A DNA stretch of 64,000 nucleotides from Colias croceus (taxonomy: Eukaryota; Arthropoda; Insecta; Lepidoptera; Pieridae), in assembly GCF_905220415.1 (NCBI RefSeq), contig NC_059550.1, positions 4,156,501 through 4,220,500 of the forward strand, given 5' to 3'. A program made the translations under genes and the position numbers. Below the pieces are notes generated by a model that worked only from the letters and a program-made list of their open reading frames with translations, searched no databases and had not been told where the DNA came from. The first letter of the stretch is position 1. Each line of letters begins with the position of its first letter. Shown one piece after another: positions 12,759 through 26,600 of this stretch.

Positions 12759-14673
12759 GTACTATACGTTATAATGCATTAATTTTTCTGAATTCTCATC
12801 TAAGTTTTATATACGATATTTATTGTAAGTACGTATATATTTTAATGAGGACCTAGTCACTCTTATTAAAATTTAATAATTATAGAGTGTTTTAACAGGC
12901 TTCGATTCAGAATTTGTAAATTACACGAAAACGTCGTGTTTATTTTTAATTAATAGCATAATGGAATGAATAAATAACCCATAATTGTGTTATAGTAACT
13001 GAAATTTTAAAATAATAGCAAAAATTGAAAGAACTCATTAAACATCAAAGATGTCGGTATCGGCACAAAAATAAACAGGGCTGAATTCAGCACCTTATTC
13101 GCAAACATGGGGTGGATGATAATTAATCTGGGCAGAGAGACGTGATGTACGGAATACAAATCATTAATAACGCCTGTGATTTACCTTTCGATGAATTTTA
13201 AGGCAGCGAATGATTTTGTGATACACCAATGGAAGGTGTTGCTAACTTTGTGATTATGTTCTCGTTTTATCAATGTATTAGTACTCTTTAATTGGGTAGG
13301 TTTATAATAGATACTTCGATAGTGGACTTTCATGTAATTGTCGGATAGGTAAATTGATCACAATGTTATGTTTACGACTATGAAAATTTAAAGGATTAAA
13401 TGTATTATTAGGTAGTAGTAGGATCAAAAAAGCATATTCTGAGAAAATCATAGTTTCAACTTATGAATATTAACTTAAATTTTACCTTGGAAAATTATAC
13501 ACAAAATTTAAATGTTTTATTAATAGAATTCTTCGTATACGTTTAATTGAATTTCTGGAATACATTTAAATGTTCAAGCTTAACGTTCATGTTGGCATCA
13601 TACTGACATGAAAATTTAAATGAAGGGCTTCCTGAAATGTTGAAAGCTAAAGAGAACATTAAATGTTATTTATTAGTAAACTGGAATTTTCCTTTTACAA
13701 GTTTTTTGTATGTTGTTTAATTTTTGTCAGTTCTGAATATTATATCTACCTACTGCTAAAATAAAAAAGTTTTTAAAGTTTAAAGCGAGTTTTAAACATA
13801 CAGCAAGTCTTAGATTAAAACTAATAATACTTCCTAACTTTAACTATATATTTTAAATTCAGATCAGTTTATATTGGCGGACAAGGCAACTTGCCAACTA
13901 CTAATACTAATTAGTACAAGCTTTTTACGTAATTCATTTAATTAAAACTTTATCACTTGAAATGTTTTACTGTTCTGTACTGTAACAAGATAATAAAAAC
14001 CCATTAATTAACTGGACACAATGTAATGAAAATATTTTAACAGAAAGAATAGGGTCACTTTTATATTGTCGTACATTTCTAAATTTAAGTGAAAACTGTT
14101 TTTTTTTAATTTTAGTTCAACTAAAACAGATTTTTTAGCAATAAATATTTAATAATCATATAAATTGTAAGAAAAAAAAATTACCACGTATACTTGAACA
14201 ATGAATGTAGGTTTATTTTATTTAAATAGTCCTTATTCAGGAAACGAGCCAGAAGTATTTATTAAAATAAAGGTCCTCTACCTTTCATACTTAATAGATT
14301 TATCTAAATTTCTGTTCATACGTTCCCCAAAAAGCACCAACTTCTTCACATTTCAAGCATTCTCAATATTTGCATAATTGAAAAGCACTCAAGCTCAATG
14401 TACTCCAGAGTCCAGGAGAGTGTGAAGTGCGTAGGTGACAATTTATAAGCCGACCTCGACGGCGATTGACCAGTTGATTCATCTCGAGGGCTTGTATCCG
14501 GCTGCAATTTCGTTTGTGACATCAGCTGAATAAATAATACGATATTTGTTGTAAATACATTTTTTTTTCTATTTATTTTAGTTTTTCATTGAATTTGTTA
14601 GAGATATACCTAATCGTAGATTTATATCATTCAGTGATTCCAAAGCGCTTTTGTAAGTAAAGTTGAAAAATAA
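12759..14673. other. AT-rich non-coding DNA
   Basis: No coding frame, RNA gene or bounded repeat was recognised. Confidence 0.5.
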
Positions 14674-14831
14674 GCCGCCTTAAAATGAGTGATTTTAAGG
14701 CGGCCGCGGCCCCGTTGCATTATAAAAGGGGCAAATGTGTCATTTCATACATTTCACTTGCAATATGGGTTAACTGCACCCTCCTTCGAAACGCAATAAC
14801 GTACTTTGACTGTGCTACCACTGTGACGTCA
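14674..14831 (+). promoter_or_regulatory. GC-rich island with hairpin, TATA-like box and CRE site
   Basis: Within 160 bp there are: a perfect 13-bp inverted repeat (14674-14686 with 14692-14704, loop GAGTG); a GC-rich tract GGCGGCCGCGGCC; a strong TATA-like box TATAAAAGG at 14721-14729; and a palindromic CRE, TGACGTCA, at 14824-14831, followed by further TGACGT-type text. In very AT-rich surroundings this cluster looks promoter-like or enhancer-like. No convincing coding exon starts downstream: the first ATG reads Met-Gly-stop. Whether it serves Fas2 cannot be told from sequence. Confidence 0.35.
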
Positions 14832-17800
14832 TTATAGATATGTGTGGTTTAGTAACAACCGTGACGTGTGCGTCATAGCGTCGAAGTACACTCCAATGTT
14901 TTATTAGGCTTATTTTTCGCGAGTTAATAAATTCGTATTATCTTTTTAATGCAGTCAGAATACGTACCTGTTTTGTATATAGCAGTAAAAATATTTTCAG
15001 CACGTTAAAAGTTTCTTAATTAACTCCATTACCACGCGATAACGTATGCATTTTAACATTTTCACAACATAACAGAGAGCGTGAATTAGTCCGGGAATTG
15101 TAATTTACAGATGCGGGGTGCAATGATGTCGGTTTGTTTGTGGGCTATAAAGCAAGTCGTAGGCTTAGAGGCATCAAGCTGTAATTAATGGACGGCGGGA
15201 GACAGGGGTGAAATTGGATCAATTTACCAGCTATTCTCCAATTTTAAAGGGGGATATTGGTAAACAAAACTAATTTACGGTGCGCTGATTAGGCAAAGGC
15301 ATTTAAGAAATTGGAAATTTTCAAGTTTGGGGCTGCAAAATTTGAATATTATATACAAATTCTGGTCAATATTTTATATTATTTGAATAAACAACGTATG
15401 TACAATACAATTGCTGCGTAATGCTCCCGTATATTATATTTGAAAAGTAAAGGAAGGACTTGACGGAAGCAATTATGTATCCTTTTTATCACAAAAAAGA
15501 TCGGTACTTATACGAAGGTAATAAAATTATGCATGCCGTCGTGACACATAAAACTTTAAGTTAATTACGATTCAATATTGCAACGCATTAAGGTCAGAAT
15601 TTAACAAAGGGCAGAGCATAATTTTATGGAAAATCTCCTCAATTCAGCACATATAAAGAGTGCTCTAGTGAAGTACGGCGGAGTCCTGCCCCCACGTATT
15701 TTGCTATTGTTTTAAGTGTTCTTCGTTACGCCCCTGTACTCAGCTGAATTTTAAGACCGGTCTTTTTTGTTTTCTTTATAGAGGGTCCTTCTGCTAAACT
15801 GATAATGAAGGTATAGGGGAGGTTCGGACGCGTAGTTAGCGTAAAAAGAAAATTTATCGAGGTACTGAAATGGTTTTCATTGCCCGTAATTGTTCCTTTT
15901 TGGCGAATTCAGCACAAACATCTGTTATATTGTCGGATTAGTGCAATTGTACCTCGTGCATGTTTTAAATTATTTATCACGCAACGCGTCGTTATGAATT
16001 ATTTTCACATTATGTTTGTGGCTTGTACCAAAATAAATGTTGCTTACTTATAAATTATTATTAGTAGTTGGACATCATCATTAAATATTTCGTTTTGGGG
16101 CTACAAGATTTTCGATAAAAACCTAGGAGTAACATTTAATGCAAACATACATTTACATGATTTACAAGTAGGTACAGAAATTTGTAAACAACGATCAACC
16201 AACGTTATTATCATTATGAATGTTGGGTTCACGTATAGGTAAACCGAAATGAATTCAATAATTTCAAACATCCTTTGAAGCATAGCCCGTTGTATCATTT
16301 CTTATTAATTCATAGCGGAAGCGTCCTTTGGCCTGAACTTTCAAACATTCAGTTCACACACGGCCCCTTCGCATCCACAAACGCAATTTGTCTCATTTCC
16401 CTCAATTACGACCTTTTCAGGACGGAATCTCGTGTCAAGTGGGGTGAGGCTGATTGTGTATGTTTTATGTGGCCGGCGGAAAGTAAATTATTGTTCATTT
16501 TGCTTGAGTCATCCTCGTGTAGGTATGTGTGTATAGGCATAGTGCATACATATGTGATTGCAAATTGAAGTTGATTAGCTGGGGACGCTAGTTATAAATG
16601 TATTCCTCTAATTCGAGCTTTTGTAACACTTTGTGCTACGACAGTTTTGTTATAAATCGTGATTTTTTTAATGTTTTAAAAATCATCATATTATAATGCA
16701 TTTTTTATATTTATATTGAATTCACTTTAAAATGTCTCTTTACATTTTTGTTTAATTGATTGTTCTAAATCTTGTTAATCTTGTTAAGGTTGAATCCCGT
16801 TAAAATTATATAATATGATGATTCTTTCTAACTATAATACATTAGATAACATTATACATTTTATTTGAAAACGTTTGAGGTAGCGCTTATATTGCAAGCG
16901 TATCGGAAATATAACCACCTGACCTTAACAAAGGAAACCGCATCGATTCAATTACAAAATGTCCTCTGAGAGCAAAAGCATTGATAATAATTTATTTGCC
17001 AGTAGCAAACACTGATATACTATTGTATAACCCATTGAAACAATTTATAAATGCATCGCTATTAAAGGTTTAACTATCTAAATTAATTAAAGTGATTGTC
17101 AATTTGTTATTTTCCGAAATAAAGTTTAGTTAGTAAACATAATTAAAATGAAATTTGTTTTTGTAGGGTTCCCGATTTCGGTTCCTGCAATGTTTTTATG
17201 TGGTTTTCATAAGTATCTATTTATTAAAATATGGAATATGTCGTGTTTGTTTTTTGTTAAATTTTAATTAGATATCGTAATAGAAAGCTTTTGTTTATTT
17301 AAGGTTCCATGTATCCAACAGACAATTTTGTAACTGATTTCAACATAAGCATGTCGCAAACATCTGAACGTCTGCGCTAAGCGCGTGTTGTACAAATTCA
17401 CAAAGCTGGCTTACAGAGACACGAACATATTCATTTTCGTCAGATTGTGGATTATGTTCTACCTTTGTGCTCTAATCCACGTCTAAGCGTTAATACTACA
17501 GATTTGCAGCTTTCGTTCATAAAGGGGGTTGTTTCTCACAGTTCCCTCAGGCGGCGTCTTGAATCGCGAGGGGAAGGTGCTCTTAATTGGGAAATAATGC
17601 CAAAGCGATTAATCAAAGTCTATTCTCAGTGTATATTGTTTTACAAACGTGCTCCGACGTGGAACAAAACACTTCTCATTATCATGTCTAAAGGCACTTT
17701 GTGTTTCAAGTCTTTCCAACTAAGTGTGCGATTCTGTTGATATTGCCGCTGCATTCTTAGTGGATTTATTTAAAATCTAAAACAATTGTTGCAACTACGA

Positions 17801-20518
17801 GGTTTGAAATATTTTCAGCGTAATAAATGCAATGAAGACTATCAAAGTTTCTATTATGAATGAAAATCAGGCATGTATTTTTTATCTTTCATGTTTCATA
17901 TTTAAATTGTAATAAATCATTAAATGAATATTTTCAGTATTATTATGTATGTTGATTCGTATGTATATCAAACTTGATAGTACATTTTGCGTGGTGATAT
18001 CCTCACCCCTTGTATAAATTTGACATCCCCAAGAAAATAACAATAAAATAAAATTTAATGTTTCAATTCTTCTGCAATTGTTGGAATAAAATGCATTCTT
18101 GCAAAGTTACCACGTACTATATTAAATTCAGTACTCTGGAATACATAATATAATACCTACGTTGTTCAGATTCTTATACTACGAGTATAGACTATAAATT
18201 TTATTCTTAATTGTGATACATTCTGTGGTCTATATTGCCTATATATTCCTAAGTTTCATATGTAACAATTCATCTTGTTACGTGACGTAGAAAACAGGCA
18301 GGCAAACGTTCGATTGTTATGGAATTCAATATTATATTTATTTCACCTTTGAGTATTTTACTTTCATCCAATTCTCTACATATTCTGTACTATAAACTCC
18401 ACGTTTTCCCAATAGCAAACAACCTTATAGAAAATATATACGAATATCGTCCAGTAAAATGTTTAAATTACAAAACACGCAAACGGGGTGCTGTATAGAC
18501 CCACGCCGGTCCTGATTTCCAATGGGACCTCGGGACGTCTTCAGTAGACCTGAAACTGTTACACTTCGTTTCACTTCATGTGCGATTGGCCCATTGTGAA
18601 GTCAGAGGTGACTTGAAAACGGTTGGAAGCAAAATGTACGCGCTATAGATAAATCGTACCTTGTGGTATCCATTGATGGGATTTCGATTAATATCCTATT
18701 GAAAGCAAAGTATTGAGTAAAGAAAATGAAATGTCGGATTCTATGGAACTTTTCATAGTGTTCGCACTATAATTATTTCTGTTTTCCTTAAATATAAAAA
18801 AAAAAACATTGCTCCAAGTTGAACGCAGTATTAAATTCGACTGAATTTTAATATCATTTTAAAAGTATAATAAGTGTTTCTGTTTGTGTAAACAAAAAAC
18901 AAAACATAAAAAACAATACCGCATTTAATGTCCCTCATTAGAGTTAATGAATTTATACCCAAATCCTCGCGCCTTGTTACTCTGAATGAACGTAATTGGT
19001 AATACAAAACCACGCGGGATACAATGACTAGTTATGAAGCGATGCCGCAAACCCTTTAATCCACCGCTCGGCCCCTCACTGGAGAATTTGTCCACAATCC
19101 CTCTATGTTGATGTAATTTGAGGAACTTTGAATTGAATTCGGAATAAGTTCTGATTTTGTTTTATTCCTTTGTAAAGCACGCATTTCGATTGAGAGTGTG
19201 TGAATGTGTTTATTCCACGTTTATTCCGACAGAGCTTGTGAAATGTGAGCTTGTGTGATTAATCATACTCATAATAAACCTTCATAGAGTAATAATGTAT
19301 AACTTTCAATAGATATTTTATTACATTCAAAGTGGTGAAAGTAATAAAATATCTATTTAAATTTCAGAAGTGGTGTTCTTCTGTAACCAATGTAGGTAAC
19401 TATACCCAACTAACAATATAGAGAAGAGCATAATATGGATTCCATTTCAATTTATTAATTATTATTATCATCATAAACTCCCTTGTATTTATAGACTTCC
19501 AGACTTACGTTCAAAGACGCAACCCAAACAAAATTTATTATTTAAGAGTCAATAAAACCTTGACTCCTCAAATTTATACCTTGTATCATGTTCGTTGCAA
19601 AATCTCACAAACTCGCTTTTACTCAAGATGGATATATAACGTATAAAAATGTAACGTATTTCGTCCGATGCGCAGGGGAGGGTCCGACGTGGTCTGCATG
19701 CTTAAAAAGTAGTAAAAAATTCCATGTTCCTCCCCCATTGATAATATACCTATATCTGTGTGTTGTACCAGATGGTGTACGTATATTGTATACCTTTGGA
19801 TCGAGTGAACGTGATTGTTTTTGTATGAAAACAGATCTTTTAATTCATAAGTATGGTTTGTGCAAAATGCTGTCTTTGACATTTTTATTGGAATGGTTGA
19901 GCGGAATTAATGTTTCCTTTATAATTTGGACTAATGTTTGTAGCTAGAGGTTCAACTTCTCCCGTATAGGAAAGTCACAACTCACGACCAAGTAAACTCC
20001 GAGTAATGTAGGCATACATTAGTCGCCTTTCATAACATATGGGACCCAAAACTTTGGCAAAGTTTTGTAAGAATGGAAGTTACAAGTAACAATGTCACGC
20101 GCTTTCAAATAAATTGCGGTAACTTAATTAAAGAGACCCACAAGCACTGCCCTCGCCCGTTCTACCCTCAATTTGGACTAGAATAAATATTCCACGTAAA
20201 CATTTTGAATTGCTTGTTTAATTACAACTAACTCTATCCGTATTTTAGGAAGTGAAATTTTATGACGACAATACCCTTTTCGTAGTATATTGTTGTTTTT
20301 CGTTTGCAATGTTTGTGCTAGGAGGAAAATGGCTTATCATCTGTAATAATCTTATAGGAAGGAACTTTGAGCAATATTTTTTTTTTTATTTTATATTTCA
20401 TAAAAACTGTATTTGTCTCCAAGAAATTTTATTTTATCACAAAGAAGTATGTTAAAGGTAAAATAAACACCATACAATTCATCTTAGTACCATGAACTAA
20501 AATCGCCTTCTCTTCCAG
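14832..20518. other. Non-coding DNA immediately 5' of the first visible Fas2 exon
   Basis: Contains only short chance frames; the longest is 119 codons at 19588-19947, with no domain and a competing frame on the other strand. The last part is the intron ending in the acceptor CTTCTCTTCCAG at 20518. The signal-peptide exon, which must end one base into a codon, was not found here. Confidence 0.5.
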
Positions 20519-20681
20519 GATGCACAGCACAGAACCTCAGGATATTCCCAATGCAGAAGCAGCAGACGGTGGCCGTGGGCAAGTCCGTGGTGCTGACGTG
20601 CCAGGCGGACGCGTCCGACCCGGCGCTCGTCACGCAGCCGCAGTGGAGGGACCCTAAGGGACAGATTATAAACGAGGCTGC
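20519..20681 (+). CDS. Fas2: Fas2 exon: N-terminus and first half of Ig1
   Basis: First exon seen. It begins two bases before a codon boundary, so an upstream exon supplies one base. It reads CTAQNLRIFPMQ, then VVLTC with the first Ig cysteine, then the tryptophan motif PQWRDP. The CTAQ start looks like the end of a signal peptide or just beyond it. The donor is GTAAGT. It joins the next exon through a split alanine codon. Confidence 0.93.
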
Positions 20682-23600
20682 GTAAGTTTTGCTCTGCTTT
20701 ATGAGTTAGGGAATAAGGAAATTTTGTTACAAACGTGGTTTGTACATTGTCTGGTACATTGCCAGTTTTTTATTTTGAGACGATATTTCCTGTGATTGCG
20801 TTTAAATTTAATGCATTAGGTATATTAATCATCTAGGAATAACATTAATAAATAGTTGCATAGACGTTCATAATGGCAGGCTATGTGATTATTTTTGAAC
20901 TTACTCATTTTTAATTTTGTTTTTTTCCATACGGGTTCGATCCTCTAGGGCTTTATGGCATTGTAGAGCAGTTTTTAGGAATTTTATCTTCATGTTGTTG
21001 ACAGTAGGTTCATTCTGTACAACAAAGGACTAATCTTTGGATGGATTCAACTTATCTAGGTCTCTATCATTTAAACCCGTCTACCTCACCAAATCATCAA
21101 CGCTGAATATTATATTACCACACACAGTATCATAAACCATCCACATATCCAGGAAGCTCCAAATAAACGTAAATACATTCACCAGGCCCGGCACGAGACC
21201 CGAAATTTACACAGAGCCAATGCCCGCGAAACAACTGCAGCTGCTATACATATCGTCAATCACTCCGGCGATGGCAGGCAATTACACTTGCGAAGCGACC
21301 TTTACCAACGTGCCTCTCAGTGCTAGCGTCGTGCTCGACACTTTCGGTATGTACAAATTGCACTATACTGTTTAGTTAATGGAGATTTTATGCAAGTGTG
21401 ATGCAGTATTTTGAAGGTGCTGATTTTTCTGTTGAGGTTTCTTTTGATTTGAGACTTTTATCGTTATTTCTTTATCAAATATTTGTTAAACTTTTTTCCA
21501 ATATAATAACATGTTAATAAGTTGTTGAATTCTTATTACATTAAATATATGTACAAGCATTAAACTATACGTATATCACTTGAATAATTACTAAAAATGA
21601 AAAAGGAACATTATGAAGAAACAAACATAACGCTAAGATTCTGTTTATAGTGGCAATAACTTGGACGAATGCTAATGAAAACCAGTACGCGACAAAAGGA
21701 AAAGATTTCAAAGTAATGTGTGAAGTAACTGCTGAGCCGGCGCCTTCAGTGGACTGGTTCAAAGAGGGTACTCCGGTATGTATTTCTAGCTTTCCTTTAT
21801 AGCACAAGCTTGAACGAACAATTATGTATGAGCATAACACATTTGTTTAGATAATATGTATGTACATATACTATACTTTCAGTTGTAAGCACCTTTAAAT
21901 TGGGTTTGTCAGTATTTTGATAGAAGATTTATTGCCTTCGCTCATCAATATATACGGAATTTTTAGTTCCCTGATTATTATATGTATCGTAACATTTTAG
22001 GTGTAAAAAAAGTTGCCACAAATATTACATGTTTAAAAAAGCACTGAAACTTATTGTATACTAGTGGGTCGCCCCGGCTTCGCCCGTGGTACCTAAATAT
22101 TTAAACTATCCTATCTCTCAAGTTGGATCAAACTGCACATGGTGTGCGAATTTTATTATAATCGGTTAAGTGGTTTAGGAGTCCATTGAGGACAAACATT
22201 GTGACACGAGATTTATATATATTAGAATATATTAGTTTTATAAACATTGTTATGGATTGTAAGCATTATTGATCTCTTTAGAATGTGAAATTAAAAGGAT
22301 AAGAGTATATTATGCTGATTAATACAAACGTAGGGTAAGAGCGGGTATTACCGGTCACCTAAGGACAAAAATAAACAACTCATAAAATAATCAACTTATC
22401 TTTATTAAACTTTACGAAAATGAAATATAGTCTTATCCTCTAACGAATTACTTGAATTAAGATCAATAGTAATTGTGTTTTTGGTGTAATCAACATAAGA
22501 AAAAAAAATGACTTTGACCGGCATTAGACTCCATGGAAGGCAATTCCGGTCACCACGGTTCTAATGCCGGTCAGCGTAGTTTAATGACAGTCAGCGTAGT
22601 TTAAAGCTGGTCACCGAAGCCTACGTCCGGTCAAGCTTTTCTGAAACATATATCACACATGTAGTTTTCAGGCGTCACACTACCCGTACATTCAGCATGC
22701 GCCCACAGCCCACAAAGAACACATCTGTACCAGAGTTCATTGTTTCTCCCGTAATCATCACACAGAACACACTTGTTTTCAGAATCATTATTTTCAATAT
22801 CTGTGTCATCATCTTTACGCAAGTCAGTCATCTCTATATCAGATTCTGAACTGCTGCTAGTGTTATTTTTCTCCTGAAGAATTCTTTTTTTGACTGTGTG
22901 GGCTGTTTTTTTCTTTCCATTTGGGTTCAGTTTGCTTTGCCTTTTCTTGTCCTCACTTTGCTTTTTAGTGGCTTCTTTAGTAACATTGCTCTTCAGATTC
23001 TTTCTTGTCTCAGATTTCTATAGCGGGATAGCAGATTTCTATAGAAAACTATAGCGGGTAACTCCGGTCAGCTTGACCGGCAATAGACGACAGAAGGTAT
23101 TTTTGTGAATCATATTTTTTTTTACAAAATAAACAAACAACAGCGTGAAATAAGACTAAATATTAAAAACTCGATCAGTTAGCAGTCCGGAAATCAATTA
23201 AGTATTGGTTTAATGTGATAAATTAAAGACCTACTTCTTATTTTCGGTGGACGAAAAATTGTATCAAATTGGCGCGAAAACTGTCGACGTGCACTTCAGC
23301 TCAGCATGTAATCGGAACTGAGCGGGGGTCGGCGGGGCGCGGTCGGGAACGATCACTCCACCTTTTTTATATGTGTGTGTGCATTTAGCGCACCATTTTG
23401 TATGTAATAGTAAAGTGACTGGTATTATCTCCTGACTGGAGTTGCCCGCTCTTACCCTACACGGAAGCTTAATCCATTAAACGGTTTATATAGATCGAAC
23501 TAGGAAGCCCTTTTAATCTAATTAAATGACAGGATACCCTAATTCTTTTTCTTAAATACCTTATCATCATTACTTATATCTAAAAAATAAAAATACATAT

Positions 23601-26600
23601 CAACACAGAAAATCCCTTCCCTTTATCACACTTTAAAATAAAATCATGACTTTATTTTCGTCCAAATGTTACATTATCAATTATTTTTTTAGATTCTAAC
23701 TGGTGACAGATACGTAATTCATGCGAATGGCTTGATGATAAAGAATGTTGAGGAAAGTGATGATGGCACGTACACATGCAGAGCGGTTGTCATACAAACC
23801 GGTGAATTGGCTGAAAGGAATATAAAGCTAGAGGTAAGAATGATATTTTATATTTGTGATTTTTTAAAAACTAAAAAATATCACAAAACGGTACTAACTT
23901 GTAATTATAGGTATTATTGCAACTGAATAATAATGAAAATTAATAACTACATTAAAATTATGTATTCAACATTCAAACTAAATTATCTTCAAAATTGGAT
24001 TCACAATTCGAGAATAATTTAATATTTGTCAAAATTTTAATTAAAGCCCTATGAAACGCAAATATCACAATTCAAAACACGGATTTTGTTATAATTTAAA
24101 AAAAACAATGTTCTCGAAGGACCAAATATGAAATGAGAATTTTTACAGGTATATACAGCGCCAGAAATGGAGGAAAGGGAAACAAAGGTTACGATCAAGG
24201 AAGGCACTTCAGCAGCCATTACCTGTAAAGCAAGGGGCAAACCACCACCAACCTATTCTTGGATTAAGGCTTCTACTCGCGAGGTAAGATATGACTGTTT
24301 ATTTGAAATGTGTTTTGTAAAATCTATTATTTATGTACTTGGAACACACAGGAATATATTGTTATGCGGATTATAAACTCAAAAAATATTTCACTGTAAC
24401 TTTTAAGATGTAAATTAGAAAATAGAATAAAAATTAAGTATTATAAAAATTTGAATATCTTGAGATGTGCTGCTTTTACATTGTCTGAACTGACAAAATT
24501 AGAACTTAGTGCCATGCGTAGGAGAATAATGAGAACATATTTTGCAGAATTTGGGAACAGCATCACGTTTCAGCGTCAACGAAATTAATGGTCTACTTAC
24601 ATTTGATCGAGTGGAGGCGGGCGACTACGGGAAATATATTTGCAGCGCCGTCAACCAAGCTGGTCATAATGAGACTGAAATTGAAGTGGAAGTTCTAGTG
24701 CCGCCTAGAATATTCGAGCTTTATAACATAACGGCTGCTGAGAAGACTGAAGGAAGGTTGGAGTGTAAGGCCACTGGTAGACCAGCGCCAAGGATCAGTT
24801 TCAGGAAACTCAGCAATTCGGAACGGTTCTTGAATGGCCCGAACGATGATGGAAGGTAAAGAATATTCTAGAATTTGTTTCATAATTTAATGTCTTTGTA
24901 GTGATTTGATGTAATATTTGTTTCGAAGTTGAGGTCGGTTATTTTAATATTTAAGAGAGCCGCTCTCTTTGGGTTTTTTTCTAGATAAAAAACGACAGGC
25001 GGTATGTATATTGGTGAAAAAAAAAATACTCAAAAATAATTCCTGTGTTTTTGCGTTTTTAGGAAAATAATTATCTAAATGAGTTCTTGTTTCAGAATTA
25101 CTATCGAAACGAGCGATCGTCAAACTGGTGATCAAATGCAATCGAGTGCTATTATAACCATTGCTAATTTGAATAGAACCGACGATGGTTTATATGAATG
25201 TGTTGCTGAAAACGAAGGTAAAGAATACAAGCTTTTACATACGTTACTATTTTCTGGAAGATATTTATACATTACACAATTTTTCTGCTAGGCGAATTCT
25301 AAAATTATTGCATTTTAAGACAGTGTTTATTTTAATAGTTTCCATTTTTACCAATTTTATAGATACCAAAAAAACATCTATTAGCTTTATTTTTAATATA
25401 CCTTTATGTCATTATTGCAAACCTATTTCATCCTAAAAATTGTTCATTCCTTAAGGTGGAGAAGCAAGAAAGAATGGTCATTTAACAGTACAATTCAAGC
25501 CAACTTTTGCGCACATGACGAACGTGCCTATTTGGAGCTGGAACTCCCAACCTGTCAATATCAGTTGTATAGCTGAGAGTATTCCTAATGCAACTATTAA
25601 ATGGAGGTAAGTTTCTGAGGTTTATATTGTGGTTTCCTGATGTGTATGTAGTGTATGTAAAGAGTTCTATAATTTTCTTTGTATATAAATAGGTTACGTG
25701 AATTACTATTTTGATAGATTTCATTATCTACTACATTAGAGTTTACCACTAGAATCTAAATTAACATTTCATTTTATAGTCAATTAAGTTAAACATGGAT
25801 TATTCCTCGACCCATTGTTAATCACGTGATACCTAAAATTTTAAAATGAAAATAAAGATGATGATTTTCGAAACTAATCGAAAATACACAATATGTTTAC
25901 AATAATATGTTATTCAGATCACTTATTATCTTTTCTTTATTTACACCGAGTTTTTATATCAATAACGTTTTAGATTCCACGACATTGACTTAGTCGAGTC
26001 CCCACAAGTAAGGATCTACGGCTCGGGACCCATCAGTTATGTCACAGTGACGCCAACCGACAGGTCCCTGTACGGGGTCTACAAATGCATTGCCACTAAC
26101 TCTATGGGAGAAGCGGAACATATCATTCAGTTGCGAGAGGCTTTCCCGCCTGGACCTGTTGTGCAGGTATATTTTGAATAGTAATTAGCTTATTTTTTTA
26201 TGAGGTCATGATGAGATGTTTGACTCAAGTAGAAAAAAACAACTATATTTGGTTCTTTGGAAACCAACGATTATACGATAAAAGTTATTTATTTCCTCTT
26301 ATCAGATCGTGTATACCATTTCTTAACCCATTGAGCCCCGAGCGGCCGGATCGATCCACGACACAATAGATTTTCTAATGTGTCTGTGATTCCGGGGCCT
26401 GAGTTATTAAATTTTAACGATTTTTCATTATTGATTTGATTTTAATGTGTCAAGTATTTCTGGGCAAGGGTAGCCTGGGACCGTGATATTTGTCCTTCCA
26501 GCGATAGTTCAAAAGCTATATATAGGATAACATGTCCAAAATATATTTCATATTTTTCTAATTATCGTACATATTTTAGGCCAAACAAGAAACAATAACA

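Larger units (their letters stand above)
22333..23457 (-). mobile_element. TIR transposon with PHD-finger frame (pogo/Tc1-mariner-like remnant)
   Basis: The element is bounded by 13-bp terminal inverted repeats, GGGTAAGAGCGGG and CCCGCTCTTACCC, each flanked by a TA dinucleotide (22331-22332 and 23458-23459), the target duplication expected of Tc1/mariner-pogo elements. It is about 1.1 kb and lacks a catalytic DDE domain. What remains is the PHD-finger frame at 22631-23017. At least seven copies of CCGGTCA or its complement lie near the ends, including three 20-bp tandem units at 22563-22622, which could be transposase binding sites. It lies wholly within a Fas2 intron in the opposite orientation. 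Confidence 0.7.

Noticed and set aside
19588..19947. 119-codon frame on the + strand near Fas2
   Set aside because: No recognisable domain, an overlapping frame on the other strand, and AT-rich codon use like the surrounding non-coding DNA.
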